64,000 nucleotides of DNA from Gammaproteobacteria bacterium. Lineage in GTDB: Bacteria; Pseudomonadota; Gammaproteobacteria; Ga0077536. Where the stretch lies: assembly GCA_020849475.1 (NCBI GenBank), contig JADLGE010000009.1:124001-188000 (forward strand), written 5' to 3'. Positions 17,108-25,779 of the stretch are shown piece after piece. The notes under the pieces are model-generated. The model had not been told where the DNA came from, did no database searches, and saw only the letters and a list, made by a program, of their open reading frames with translations. Position 1 is the first letter of the stretch; each line of letters begins with the position of its first letter. The translations under genes were made by a program, and so were the position numbers.

Positions 17108-19123
17108 TCAGGCGCGTGCCACGCGCACCAGGGTTGAATGCACGCTGGTGCTGGCGCCCATGTCGGCGGCGCGCGCTGGATGAATGAAATTGACGTTCAT
17201 GTGACTGCCTTCCAACGACGGCCAGCGTCCCTTGTAGGACAACACCGTGCCGGGCAGCACGCTTTCATCGAGCCTCGCCACCAGGCGCAACTCGCCGGTG
17301 TCGTTGCCGACCGTCACCGTTGCGCCTTCGCGCACACCGATGCACACGGCATCGCTGGGGTTGAGATGCAGCGCCGCCGGCCCGCTGCGCGCGATGATAT
17401 GCGGGTCGTTGGCATAGGAATCGTTCATGAGCCATTTCGAGGCCGGCGTCAGCAGTCGGAAAAATCCATCAGGCGGCGGCGTATCGGCCCATGGCCGCGG
17501 CGCGCGTGGCAGGCCCATGGCCTGCGCCTGTTCGGACGCTATCTCGATGCGGCCGCTGGGGGTGTCGAACTTGTGGTCCGTGTACCAGACCACCGGTTCG
17601 TCGCCCACGGTGAAATGCCCGCGGCGCTTCAATTCGTCAAAGTCATAACCGAGCTGCATCTGCGCCATCATGGTATCGATGAGCGCGCGGTCGCTTTCAA
17701 ACAAGGCCGGCTCATCGAGATTCAAGGCGCGTGCCAGGCGACGGAATATTTCCGCGTTGGGCAGGGCGTCGCCGAGCGGTTCACTGACCTTGGCCTGCGC
17801 GCCCATGGTCAGGTGGAAGTAGCTGAACGTGAGATCGTCATATTCCAGAAAGCTTGCCGCCGGCAGGATGATGTCGGCATGGCGGGCGCTGTCGGTCATG
17901 AACAGGTCCGACACCACCATGAAAAGGTCTTTGCGGTTGAGCGCCGCGCGCAGGCGGGTCTGCTCCGGGGCGGAGGCCAGCGGATTGGTATTCCACGAGA
18001 AGAACACCTTGAACTCCGGGGCTTCGAGGCGCGCGGCGAGTTCCATATGACTGACTTTCGGCGACTCGCCGCGCGCGAGTTGCGCGCCGCCCAGCCAGCC
18101 GAGATCGACGCCGGTGAACAGCGGCGTGACATTCAGATAATAGAAACCGGCGCCAGGCTTGCCGACATTGCCCGTCAAGGCTGGCAGCAGGCCGATGGCG
18201 CGCATGATGTTGCCGCCGGTGGCCTGCCGTTGCAGGCCCTGGCCGCACCATAGCAAGGACGGGCCCGCGCCATACAACTCGGCGGCGGCGATGATGTCTG
18301 CCGCGGGGACGCCGGTTTGCGCCTCGCCCCACGCCGGCGTGGCGCACTCGATGTCGAGCTCGATGTCGTCGATGCCGATGGTGTGATTGGCGATGAAGGC
18401 GTCATCGAAGCGACCATTGCGCTTGAGGCAATGCAGCAGGCTGAAGGCCAGCGCCGCGTCGGTGCCGGGGCGTGGCTGCAGATGCAGATCGGCGGCCGCG
18501 GCGGTCTCGGTGCGCAGCGGGTCGACCACCACCACCTTGGCAGGCGTTTCGGCGAGCCAGTGCTCGTGCGCGTGGGGCGCCGAGTGTGAGGGATTGGCGC
18601 CCCACACCAGGATGCAACGGGCATCGCGCGCGGTGCGCGGGTCGAAGCCTTGAATGGAGCTGCCGTAGAGCAGCGTCCAGGCGCTATGGCCGGCGGCATT
18701 GCAGATGCTGTCCGGGTCGACTTCCGAGGCGCCGAGATGATTGAACAGCCGGTTCGGAAACAGATAGCCAATCAGCGACAGCGTGCCTGAATAGTGGGTG
18801 TGCAGGATGGATTGCGGGCCGTGCTCGGTGATGGCGGCACCCATGCGCGAGGCGACGGTCGCGAGCGCTTCGTCCCACGAAATGCGCACGAAATCATTGC
18901 TGCCTTTGCGCCCGACACGCTTGAGCGGAAATTGCAGGCGCGCGTTGCCGTCCTGCCATACGCCGTTGTAGGCCACTGCGCACTTGCTGCACAGCTTGCC
19001 GCGCGACACCGGGTGATCGGGATCGCCCAGCACGCGGTAGCGTCCATGCTCGCGCTTCTCCACCACGATGCCGCAGCCGTCATAGCAATCCCGCGGACAA
19101 TTGGTCTTGATGAACTCGCTCAT
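17108..19123 (-). CDS. Molybdopterin oxidoreductase with N-terminal [4Fe-4S] site (2)
   Basis: Second bis-MGD enzyme of the DMSO-reductase superfamily, 671 residues. The iron-sulfur cysteines are NCPRDCYDGCGI plus KLCSKC. The central domain has the typical SICNAAGHSAW and CILVWGANPSHSAPH strands, and FMTDSARHADIILPAASFLEYDDL parallels the first enzyme. The C-terminus is a molydop-binding barrel (LHLNPSDAVCIGVREGATVTVGNDTGELRL). No Tat signal peptide, no partner subunit and no chaperone lie nearby. It is clearly a distant paralogue of the 9.4-11.5 kb gene, not a duplicate. Reaction unknown. Confidence 0.88.
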   Translation of the reverse strand: MSEFIKTNCPRDCYDGCGIVVEKREHGRYRVLGDPDHPVSRGKLCSKCAVAYNGVWQDGNARLQFPLKRVGRKGSNDFVRISWDEALATVASRMGAAITEHGPQSILHTHYSGTLSLIGYLFPNRLFNHLGASEVDPDSICNAAGHSAWTLLYGSSIQGFDPRTARDARCILVWGANPSHSAPHAHEHWLAETPAKVVVVDPLRTETAAAADLHLQPRPGTDAALAFSLLHCLKRNGRFDDAFIANHTIGIDDIELDIECATPAWGEAQTGVPAADIIAAAELYGAGPSLLWCGQGLQRQATGGNIMRAIGLLPALTGNVGKPGAGFYYLNVTPLFTGVDLGWLGGAQLARGESPKVSHMELAARLEAPEFKVFFSWNTNPLASAPEQTRLRAALNRKDLFMVVSDLFMTDSARHADIILPAASFLEYDDLTFSYFHLTMGAQAKVSEPLGDALPNAEIFRRLARALNLDEPALFESDRALIDTMMAQMQLGYDFDELKRRGHFTVGDEPVVWYTDHKFDTPSGRIEIASEQAQAMGLPRAPRPWADTPPPDGFFRLLTPASKWLMNDSYANDPHIIARSGPAALHLNPSDAVCIGVREGATVTVGNDTGELRLVARLDESVLPGTVLSYKGRWPSLEGSHMNVNFIHPARAADMGASTSVHSTLVRVARA

Positions 19124-19339
19124 GGCCGGCCTCCCCAGGCATCACAACTCTCGGCATGTAAGCACAGGGCGCGGGCCAGCGGCAATTACGCCCAGGCACT
19201 TGCCGAAGGGGTTGACTTGGCCGGTGCCGGGGTGGAATAAGGACGGGGCTGTCGCACGGTTCTGCGTCGCCGCTGGGTTCATTCGCAGCGGCCCGTGAGG
19301 TCAGGCAGGGAATCGAAATAAATCGAAGGAGGAGGGATC

Positions 19340-19756
19340 ATGAGTCTGTTGAGTGAATTCAAGGATTTTGCCGTCAAGGGCAATGTGGTGGACATGGCGG
19401 TCGGCATCATCGTCGGCGGTGCTTTCGGCAAGATAGTGTCATCGTTCGTGGCCGACGTGGTGATGCCGCCACTGGGCATGCTGATGGGCGGCGTCAACTT
19501 CACCGATCTCGCGGTGGTGCTGAAAGATGCCCAGGGCGAGACGGCCGCGGTCGCGATCAAATACGGCGCGTTTCTGCAGACCGTGTTTGATTTCCTGATC
19601 GTGGCGTTCGCCATCTTCATGGCAGTCAAGGCCATGAACACCATGAAGCGTCTGCGGGAGAGCGAAGAAGCCGCGGCGCCACCGCCCGCGCCGCCCGAGC
19701 CATCAGCGGAACAGAAGCTGCTGACGGAAATTCGCGACCTCCTGGCCAGGCGCTGA
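19340..19756 (+). CDS. mscL: Large-conductance mechanosensitive channel MscL
   Basis: Inner-membrane tension-gated emergency valve. [53 protein letters not shown] is diagnostic: amphipathic N-terminal helix, then the pore-lining TM1. A periplasmic loop and TM2 ([22 protein letters not shown]) follow, and the C-terminal helix ends in [15 protein letters not shown]. 138 residues, normal length. AGGAGGAGG lies just before the ATG. Single-gene unit. Confidence 0.97.
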   Translation: MSLLSEFKDFAVKGNVVDMAVGIIVGGAFGKIVSSFVADVVMPPLGMLMGGVNFTDLAVVLKDAQGETAAVAIKYGAFLQTVFDFLIVAFAIFMAVKAMNTMKRLRESEEAAAPPPAPPEPSAEQKLLTEIRDLLARR

Positions 19757-19763
19757 GCGTCGC

Positions 19764-19797
19764 GCGACGGCCACCACTGACAGGTGGCGGCCGTCGC
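19764..19797 (+). terminator. Probable terminator hairpin after mscL
   Basis: GCGACGGC and GCCGTCGC pair around a second inner stem (CACC/GGTG). Strong hairpin just after the mscL stop but without a T-run, so termination is only likely. Confidence 0.5.
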
Positions 19798-19874
19798 TCC
19801 TGTCTCGTGCTGCTCTTGCCAGAGCGGCAGCCAAGCGGCGACATTGCATGGCAGCCAACTCTGGAGTGCCGCCC

Positions 19875-21017
19875 ATGCATGGCGAACCGTTCCGTGTTGA
19901 TGTAGACGAAGCCACCTTGGCCGACCTCCGTGGGCGCCTCGCGCGTGCACGCTTTCCGAGTCAGGTCAGGAACGCCGGCTGGGCCTATGGCGCCAATGTC
20001 GGCTATCTGCGCGAACTGGTTGAATACTGGCTCGATGCCTATGACTGGCGTGCGCAGGAAGCAGCGCTCAATCGCTTCCCGCATTTCCTCGCCGATGTCG
20101 ACGGCCGCAAGCTCCATTACATCCACGCACGCGCCGCGCGCGACGGCGCCCTGACCCTGGTCCTGAGTCACGGCTGGCCGGGCTCGGTGTTCGAATTTCA
20201 CAAGGTCATCGAGCCGCTCACCCATCCCGAAAATTTCGGCGGTGACGCGGCCGATGCGTTTCACGTCATCTGTCCTTCCCTGACCGGCTATGGCTGGTCG
20301 GAGCCATGGCTGGAAGAGGGCTGCGACATACGCATGGTCGCCGAGCGCCAGGTCAAGCTCATGAAGGGCCTGGGCATTGAACGCTATGGCGTGCAGGGCG
20401 GCGACTGGGGCGGACTGGTCAGTCCCTACATGGCGGTCATCGCGCCCGAGCAGGTGGTGGGCGTGCATCTGAACATGTGTTCCACCGCGTCCACCGACGA
20501 CGCCGAGGAGGCGCGTGCCCAGGGCGTGCTGCCGGGCCGCACCTGCATCAGCCGCGAGTATTACTACGAACATCGTGGCTATGCCGTCATTCAAAGCCTG
20601 AAGCCCGATCAACTGGCATTCGCCTTGAACGATTCGCCGCTCGGTCTTGCCGCCTGGATAGTGCAGAGCTTCTATGCCTGGGGCGACATCAACGGCGACA
20701 TCGAGAGCCGCTTCAGCAAGGACGAACTCATCACCAACATCATGATCTACTGGCTCACCGAGTCGATGCCTTCGGCGATTCGCCTGTATCGGGAATCGAT
20801 GCAGACGCGACGCTTCGGCCCGCCGGACACCTATATCGCCGCGCCCACCGGCGTCGCGCTGTTCAAGGACATCCCGCGACCGAAGCGCGCCTGGGCGGAG
20901 CGTCAGTACAACATCACGCGCTGGACCGAGATGCCCTCGGGCGGCCATTTCGCCGCGCTCGAAGAGCCCATGCTGCTGGTCGAGGATGTGCGTGCGTTTT
21001 TCCGTACGCTCAAGTAG
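19875..21017 (+). CDS. Epoxide hydrolase (microsomal-type, EHN domain)
   Basis: Alpha/beta hydrolase that opens epoxides to diols. Residues 1-110 form the epoxide-hydrolase N-terminal domain (PFRVDVDEATLADLRGRLARARFP through LNRFPHFLADVDGRKLHYIH). The oxyanion motif HGWPGS follows, then the nucleophile Asp in QGGDWGG (near 180). The base His is probably in PSGGHFAALEEP at the C-terminus. I use the second Met (MHGEPFRV), which has GGAG eight bases upstream; the track begins nine codons earlier. 380 residues. Single gene; substrate unknown. Confidence 0.92.
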   Translation: MHGEPFRVDVDEATLADLRGRLARARFPSQVRNAGWAYGANVGYLRELVEYWLDAYDWRAQEAALNRFPHFLADVDGRKLHYIHARAARDGALTLVLSHGWPGSVFEFHKVIEPLTHPENFGGDAADAFHVICPSLTGYGWSEPWLEEGCDIRMVAERQVKLMKGLGIERYGVQGGDWGGLVSPYMAVIAPEQVVGVHLNMCSTASTDDAEEARAQGVLPGRTCISREYYYEHRGYAVIQSLKPDQLAFALNDSPLGLAAWIVQSFYAWGDINGDIESRFSKDELITNIMIYWLTESMPSAIRLYRESMQTRRFGPPDTYIAAPTGVALFKDIPRPKRAWAERQYNITRWTEMPSGGHFAALEEPMLLVEDVRAFFRTLK

Positions 21018-21083
21018 GGCGGCAGGCAGCGGTCAACCTGCTAGCATTCGCAACAGCATCCGCACTGACAGGGGAGAATTACG

Positions 21084-21740
21084 ATGAGCACTTTCTACGG
21101 CGAGCACAATCGCGCGCTTCAGGACAAGTTCGAGACCCGCAAGATGGCCGACCTCATGGAGCAGGCCATCTTCAAAACCGCGCTCGATGAAATGGACAAG
21201 CAATTCGTCGCCAGCCGCGACATGTTCTTTCTGTCGACCATCGACAACCAGGGTCGTCCGACGGTGTCCTATAAAGGCGGCGACCCGGGCTTCGTCAAGA
21301 TAGTCGACGACCAGACCATCGCTTTCCCGAGTTACGACGGCAACGGCATGTATTACTCGATGGGCAATCTGGTGGGTAATCCCGAAGTCGGCATTCTTTT
21401 CATCGATTTCGAAACCCCCAACCGCATGCGCCTGCAGGGCCGCGCTTCGGTCATGCCCAACGACCCGCTGCTCGCCGAATACAAGGAAGCGGATCTGGTG
21501 GTGCGCGTCGCCATTACCCAGACCTGGGTCAACTGCCCGCGCTACATTCATCGCTACCAGAAGCTCAACCAGTCACGCTATGTGCCGCGTGCCGATACCG
21601 ACACGCCGTTCTGCGTGTGGAAGCGCATCGAAGGCTTTCACGAAGTGTTGCGTCCGGAGGATCTCGGCCGTCCCGCCACCGAGGGCGGTTTGCTCAGCAT
21701 TGAGCAATACATGGAGAAGGTCGCCAAGGGCGAAGCCTGA
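21084..21740 (+). CDS. Pyridoxamine 5'-phosphate oxidase-family FMN protein (1)
   Basis: Split-barrel flavin-binding protein. Recognisable strands are MFFLSTIDNQGRPTVSYKGGDPGFVKIVDDQTIAFPSYDGNGMYYSMGNLVGNPEVGILFIDFETPNRMRLQGRASV, the typical PNPOx core near residues 45-125. Bacterial members with this layout act on diverse substrates and are usually not true PdxH. AGGGGAG precedes the ATG. It lies about 135 bases before the mini-chemoreceptor and ODP genes, on the same strand, so a functional link is possible but the gap is large enough for a separate promoter. Confidence 0.87.
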   Translation: MSTFYGEHNRALQDKFETRKMADLMEQAIFKTALDEMDKQFVASRDMFFLSTIDNQGRPTVSYKGGDPGFVKIVDDQTIAFPSYDGNGMYYSMGNLVGNPEVGILFIDFETPNRMRLQGRASVMPNDPLLAEYKEADLVVRVAITQTWVNCPRYIHRYQKLNQSRYVPRADTDTPFCVWKRIEGFHEVLRPEDLGRPATEGGLLSIEQYMEKVAKGEA

Positions 21741-21875
21741 TTGCGCTCCGCGACGCCGGCTGGCGCTGGCGTCGCGGCCACTCGCCGCACCGTCGAGGTG
21801 CTAAACCGCTCAACTCGCCAGCATCTCCTGCCGCTATCCCGGGATAGACCACAAGCAGTGGGCAGCGGAGGGCGA

Positions 21876-22463
21876 GTGCAGGAACAATTTTTCGTCAATA
21901 CAGCCGCCTGTGTCGGCGCGCTGTGCCGGGTGCAGCAGACGGCCGTGGAGCTGTCGTTGGCCGCCAAGAACGCCAAGGCCATCGCCTACCGGGCCGGCAC
22001 CAAGGCGGTTGGCTTCAAACCGCTGACCGACTTCATCGATGAAATGGGACGCGACACCTCGCGCCTCGTCACTGAGATCAACGCCACTGCCCTGCGCATC
22101 GCGCGACGCGCGGTTGACGATGTGCGCCTGCAGGAAGCCAGCGCGCGATTCGGTCGCGCTCAAGACGCGCTGGCCGGCGGCAACCATTACCTGCATGGCG
22201 TGCAAGGGAAATTGCATGACGAACTGGCGACCAACCGCCAGGAGATCGCGCGCGGCCTGCGCCGTCTGCTGGACTTGTTGAGCGAGATCAGCCATCGCAT
22301 GCGGGCCGCGGCAGTGATCTCGACCCGCGCGCGCGTCGAGGCGACGCAGGCGGGCGATTACGAGAAAGGCCTGCAACTGGTCGCCGACACGGTGGAACGT
22401 TCAGCGGCCACCATTCGATCCATTATTTCGCGCTGTGACCGCCAACTGCGCGACGCGGCCTGA
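21876..22463 (+). CDS. Soluble mini-chemoreceptor-like (MCP tip) protein
   Basis: Helical cytoplasmic protein of about 195 residues without TM segment or HAMP. Near the C-terminus the stretch ISTRARVEATQAGDYEKGLQLVADTVERSA aligns with the MCP signalling hairpin (IATNAAIEAARAGE...GFAVVADEVRKLA), with the key Ile, Glu-Ala, Ala-Gly and Val-Ala-Asp positions kept and the rest degenerate. I start at GTG 21876, with GGAGGG directly upstream; the track uses a TTG abutting the previous stop. The next gene, 14 bases on, is an oxygen-binding diiron protein, which suggests an O2 or redox signalling pair feeding CheA or a similar partner (inference). Confidence 0.72.
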   Translation: MQEQFFVNTAACVGALCRVQQTAVELSLAAKNAKAIAYRAGTKAVGFKPLTDFIDEMGRDTSRLVTEINATALRIARRAVDDVRLQEASARFGRAQDALAGGNHYLHGVQGKLHDELATNRQEIARGLRRLLDLLSEISHRMRAAAVISTRARVEATQAGDYEKGLQLVADTVERSAATIRSIISRCDRQLRDAA

Positions 22464-22477
22464 GACGAGGTTTCCCG

Positions 22478-23233
22478 ATGCGCAGCACATCCCTGTATTC
22501 GAACAAGCACCAGTGGGTGGTGTTTGGTCGTGACCCGGCCAAGGTCGCCGACATCATCGACACCAACCAGTACCTGATTGTCGACGGCAAGCGTTCGCTG
22601 CTGCTCGATCCGGGCGGCATCGAAAACTTCTCGGCGATGTTGTCGGCGGTGGCGGGCTTCTGCGATATTGAGCAGATTACCGACATCTTCGCCTCGCACC
22701 AGGACCCGGACATCATTTCGTCTTTGGGCTTGTGGGATCGCGCCGTGCCCCACGCGCGCCTGCACGCGCCCTGGCTGTGGGAAGGGTTCCTGAAACACTT
22801 CGGCTGTCACAGCATCGAGTACGTGTCGATTCCCGACGAAGGCGGCAACCTCATGCTCGAGAGCGTGAACCTGGAGTTCGTGCCGGCTCACTACCTGCAC
22901 TCCTCGGGCAACTTCCATGTTTACGACAGCCGCGCCCGCATCCTTTTCAGCGGTGATGTCGGCGCCGCGCTGGAAGCACCGGAAGCACCGATGTTCGTCG
23001 ATGACTTCGCCTCCCACGTCGGCAAGATGACCATGTTCCATCAGCGCTGGATGCCGTCCAACGCGGCCAAGAATGACTGGGTCAAACGCGCGCGGCGTCT
23101 CGACATCGACATCCTTGCGCCCCAGCACGGTCGCCTGTTCCGTGGCGATGACGTGAAGCGCTTTCTCGACTGGTTCGAGGCGCTGGACGTCGGTATCGCG
23201 GTCGGCGGCGACAAGCTCGCGGAAGTGGCCTGA
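22478..23233 (+). CDS. Oxygen-binding diiron protein (ODP), metallo-beta-lactamase fold
   Basis: Stand-alone flavodiiron-like domain of 251 residues, lacking the C-terminal flavodoxin module of flavodiiron NO/O2 reductases. Diiron ligands visible in order: HQDPD (near 72-76; the usual HxExDH with the last His replaced by Ile), His in PAHYLHSSGNFHVYD, Asp in LFSGDVGAA, and His in LAPQHGRLF. Homologues in spirochaetes are oxygen and iron sensors for chemotaxis. Here it follows an MCP-like protein at 14 bases, with ACGAGG as ribosome-binding site, so the two are almost surely co-translated. Role as sensor is inference from family and context. Confidence 0.86.
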   Translation: MRSTSLYSNKHQWVVFGRDPAKVADIIDTNQYLIVDGKRSLLLDPGGIENFSAMLSAVAGFCDIEQITDIFASHQDPDIISSLGLWDRAVPHARLHAPWLWEGFLKHFGCHSIEYVSIPDEGGNLMLESVNLEFVPAHYLHSSGNFHVYDSRARILFSGDVGAALEAPEAPMFVDDFASHVGKMTMFHQRWMPSNAAKNDWVKRARRLDIDILAPQHGRLFRGDDVKRFLDWFEALDVGIAVGGDKLAEVA

Positions 23234-23248
23234 GGTCCGCGCTTGCGC

Positions 23249-24388
23249 TCAGGCGCCGAGGGCGGCGCTCACACTGCGGTGAAAATGGATGAGCCCCGGC
23301 TCATTGCGCCCGAACAGGATGCTGTCCTGCGCGCCGCTGTGAAAGCCACGCTGGATGCCTTCGCCGACCGGGAAGTCCTCGTTCTCGACCACGTGCACCA
23401 CCAGATCCATGTTCTTGTTCCAATGGCGGCGCGCGGCTTCGCTGTGCGCGGGCTCGGGGGTGTATAGCGACAGCAAGGTAATGGATTCGTCGGGCGTCGC
23501 GCCGGGATGAATCTGCCATAGCTCGATGTGGTCGAGCTGCCACACCAGCACCGTGTTCGGGAACAGCACATAGATGCTGACGATGTGCGGCATGAGGTTC
23601 CAGCGTGGCGCCTGTTCGCCGCGAATTTCTTCGATGCTCTTGCGCGGACTCACCAGGCGGAAATGCGGACCCCAATGGTCGAACGCGCCGAGGTTGTCGT
23701 AGAAGATTGAACAGATCGAATCGCGATGCAGCACGCAGAAGTGATAGGACTCGAGGAAAGTATCCAGCAGCAGCTTCCAGTTCATGCGCCGCGTCAGCGT
23801 GCGCGTCTCATAGTGATGAAAGCCGGCGAGCTTGAAGCTGGCGAGTTCGGCATTGAGCGCGCCGAGGTGGGTGTCGAGATCGAGTGAGTCCTGTGCGCGC
23901 GGCATGACCCAGATGAGACCGTCACGCTCCGCGGTGGCGAGCGGCGTCAGGCCCAGGCTCTCGTGTGGTGCGCCATCGAAAGCGCCATCGGCGGGCCGCA
24001 CCTTGAGCTTGCCATTCATGTCGTAGGACCACGCGTGGTAGGGGCAGACCAGTGCGCGTGCCTTGCCGCATTGCTCGGCAACCCGTGCGCCGCGATGGCG
24101 ACACACGTTGAGGAACGCCTGCACGCGACCTTGCTCATTGCGCGTCAGCAACAAGGGCAGGCCGCTGACATCATGGGTTTGAAAACTGCCGGGCTGCGCA
24201 AGCAGGCCGCTCATGCCGACGCACATCGGCAGGGCGCGAAACAAACGCTGCTGTTCGCGCGCGGCGGTCGCGTGACTGACGTATTCATCCACCGGCTGCA
24301 GATAGAGGTCCGGCGCCATGGCGGTGCTGCGTGTGTCGATGTAGTCGAGCAGTTGGCGACCGAGAGCAATCTGAGCGTCTTGCAGCAT
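23249..24388 (-). CDS. Rieske aromatic-ring-hydroxylating oxygenase, alpha subunit
   Basis: Catalytic subunit of a Rieske non-haem iron oxygenase. The Rieske [2Fe-2S] site is CRHRGARVAEQCGKARALVCPYHAW (near residues 80-105), and the mononuclear iron site is DTFLESYHFCVLH with two His. Length 379. Start MLQDAQIALGRQ is preceded only by a weak GAAG; the track ORF runs 60 codons further upstream, into the terminator region, and that part looks non-coding. No ferredoxin, reductase or beta subunit is adjacent, so electrons must come from elsewhere. Substrate unknown; aromatic acid, quaternary amine and steroid types are all possible. Confidence 0.9.
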   Translation of the reverse strand: MLQDAQIALGRQLLDYIDTRSTAMAPDLYLQPVDEYVSHATAAREQQRLFRALPMCVGMSGLLAQPGSFQTHDVSGLPLLLTRNEQGRVQAFLNVCRHRGARVAEQCGKARALVCPYHAWSYDMNGKLKVRPADGAFDGAPHESLGLTPLATAERDGLIWVMPRAQDSLDLDTHLGALNAELASFKLAGFHHYETRTLTRRMNWKLLLDTFLESYHFCVLHRDSICSIFYDNLGAFDHWGPHFRLVSPRKSIEEIRGEQAPRWNLMPHIVSIYVLFPNTVLVWQLDHIELWQIHPGATPDESITLLSLYTPEPAHSEAARRHWNKNMDLVVHVVENEDFPVGEGIQRGFHSGAQDSILFGRNEPGLIHFHRSVSAALGA

Positions 24389-24470
24389 CTTCGAAACCCG
24401 TGCGTTGCGTGGCCCGAGTATAGCCCGCGACCTGCATGGCACCGATGCGTCTATGCGCTGACGGCGAGGC

Positions 24471-24499
24471 AAAAAAAAGCCCGGCGCGAAGCCGGGCTT
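24471..24499 (-). terminator. Intrinsic terminator, minus-strand polarity
   Basis: Minus strand GAAAGCCCGGC-TTCGC-GCCGGGCTTTTTTTT. The plus-strand reading has only three T after the stem, so the polarity is minus. It lies about 80 bases upstream of the Rieske gene start and cannot end that gene's transcript. Confidence 0.85.
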
Positions 24500-24640
24500 T
24501 CGTTCCGACGGGTGTTGCGTTGGGACCGTCGTGGCGGATCTCTCGCCGGGTCTCGCGACCCGGGTCAATGCTGCCTGGGTGAAGATTAGATCACTTGGCC
24601 GCTGAATGCTCCCCCGAAAATGGGGGGCTAAGGCTTTGTA
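24471..24640 (-). ncRNA. Candidate structured small RNA with intrinsic terminator
   Basis: Read on the minus strand, this gene-free stretch holds four consecutive hairpins. They are a C6/G5 stem (24608-24628), CCGGGT-CGCGAG-ACCCGG (24546-24563), CGACGG with a 14-base loop TCCCAACGCAACAC and CCGTCG (24506-24531), and GCCCGGC-TTCGC-GCCGGGC followed by eight T (24471-24499). The last is a textbook terminator pointing away from any coding gene: no minus-strand ORF precedes it. Upstream (24630-24700) the DNA is unusually AT-rich, as a promoter region would be. It matches no RNA family I recognise; a long 5' leader is the alternative. The rest of the gap to 24909 shows only the leader of the SoxYZ-like gene. 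Confidence 0.5.
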
Positions 24641-24909
24641 TTATTTATATAAATTCTAGAATATAAAAATAACCCAATGATCTTTATAAATTAAATCCCG
24701 CGCTACTCGAAAAAGCATGAATTGATTTTTTTCAAGGCCGGCATATTTCACGGGTGGTCCCAAGGCCGACCACGAGGGCCGAGCGCGGCCCGGTGGCAGC
24801 CGAGCATACATTCTCTGCCGCGCCCACGTCTTGCGGCCCGCTTTGCCAGAACGCCGTCGGCGCGCTCGGTATATGTACAATGCGGTCAGGTCTCGGGGGG
24901 AGTTCGAGC

Positions 24910-25743
24910 ATGTCGGCGACGTTTTGGCGAGGGCTGTGCCTCGCCCTGCTGGTGATGAGTGCGTGGGGGTCGTGCGCGGCCGCTGAAGAGTCGGAAGTCG
25001 ATGTCTGGGCCACGCTGCTGCGGCCCCAGCATTTCGGCGACCGGGAGATCAGCGAGGGCAAGGATCTGGTCGAACTGCGGCTGCCGGCGCGGGCCGAGGA
25101 CGCCGGCGTGGTGCCAATAAGCATCAACGCCAAGATTCCCCAGACCGCCGAGCGCTACATCCGCACCCTCTACATCTTCATTGATCGCAATCCGCGCCCA
25201 TTGGCCGGCAAGTTCGAGCTGACGCCGGCCATGGGCAAGGCCGACATGGCCATGCGCCTGCGCATCAACCAGTTCACCGACGTACGCGTGGTGGCCGAAA
25301 CCAGCGACGGCCACCTGTACATGGACAAGGGCTACACCCGCGCCAGCGGCGGTTGCTCGGCGCCGCCGCCGTTCCTGGAACTGAAAGAAGCCCGTGAGCA
25401 TATCGGTGAGATGAAGTTTCACGCCCAGAGCAGCGAGCAGGACGGCGACGTGGCTCTCGGCCAACTGCTGATCAGCCATCCGAATATCACCGGCATGCAA
25501 CTCGACCAGCGCACGCGCGCCTACCTGCCGGCGGAATACGTGACCAAGGTGACGTTGAAGTTCAACGGCGAACACATTCTGAGCGCCGAGACCGACATCT
25601 CCATCAGCGAAGACCCGAGCTTCCGTTTCTTCTTCAAGCCCAAGAGCGGCGGCACCATGGTGGCCGAAATGACGGACTCCAAGGGGCGTCAGTTCAGTCA
25701 CAGCTTCGAGGTCGCGGGCGCAGCGGACACCGTCGCCCGCTGA
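24910..25743 (+). CDS. Exported fused SoxYZ-like carrier protein
   Basis: Periplasmic protein with a clear Sec signal (MSATFWRGLCLALLVMSAWGSCAAAEE). Residues about 30-165 form a SoxY-like domain ending in ASGGCSAPP, where the Cys equals the sulfur-carrying Cys of the SoxY GGCGG tail. Residues 175-277 form a SoxZ-like beta-sandwich (MKFHAQSSEQDG... VTLKFNGEHILSAETDISISEDPSFRFFF). It belongs to the fused SoxYZ-like carriers often found with quinoprotein dehydrogenases. No other sox gene is visible; a PQQ-type dehydrogenase exists in the window, but 33 kb away. GGGGGAG precedes the ATG. The track ORF begins upstream in non-coding DNA. Confidence 0.87.
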   Translation: MSATFWRGLCLALLVMSAWGSCAAAEESEVDVWATLLRPQHFGDREISEGKDLVELRLPARAEDAGVVPISINAKIPQTAERYIRTLYIFIDRNPRPLAGKFELTPAMGKADMAMRLRINQFTDVRVVAETSDGHLYMDKGYTRASGGCSAPPPFLELKEAREHIGEMKFHAQSSEQDGDVALGQLLISHPNITGMQLDQRTRAYLPAEYVTKVTLKFNGEHILSAETDISISEDPSFRFFFKPKSGGTMVAEMTDSKGRQFSHSFEVAGAADTVAR

Positions 25744-25779
25744 GCCCGGTCTGCCGTCGTGGCGCGCGCCGCCGCACCC

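Noticed and set aside
21741-21875. Extension of the mini-chemoreceptor to the TTG directly after the PNPOx stop
   Set aside because: The extra 45 codons are Arg/Ser/Pro-rich and unlike the helical body, and a GGAGGG stands before the GTG at 21876.
23249-24388. KshA-type steroid 9-alpha-hydroxylase
   Set aside because: Rieske and iron motifs are general to the superfamily; nothing specific to KshA was seen.
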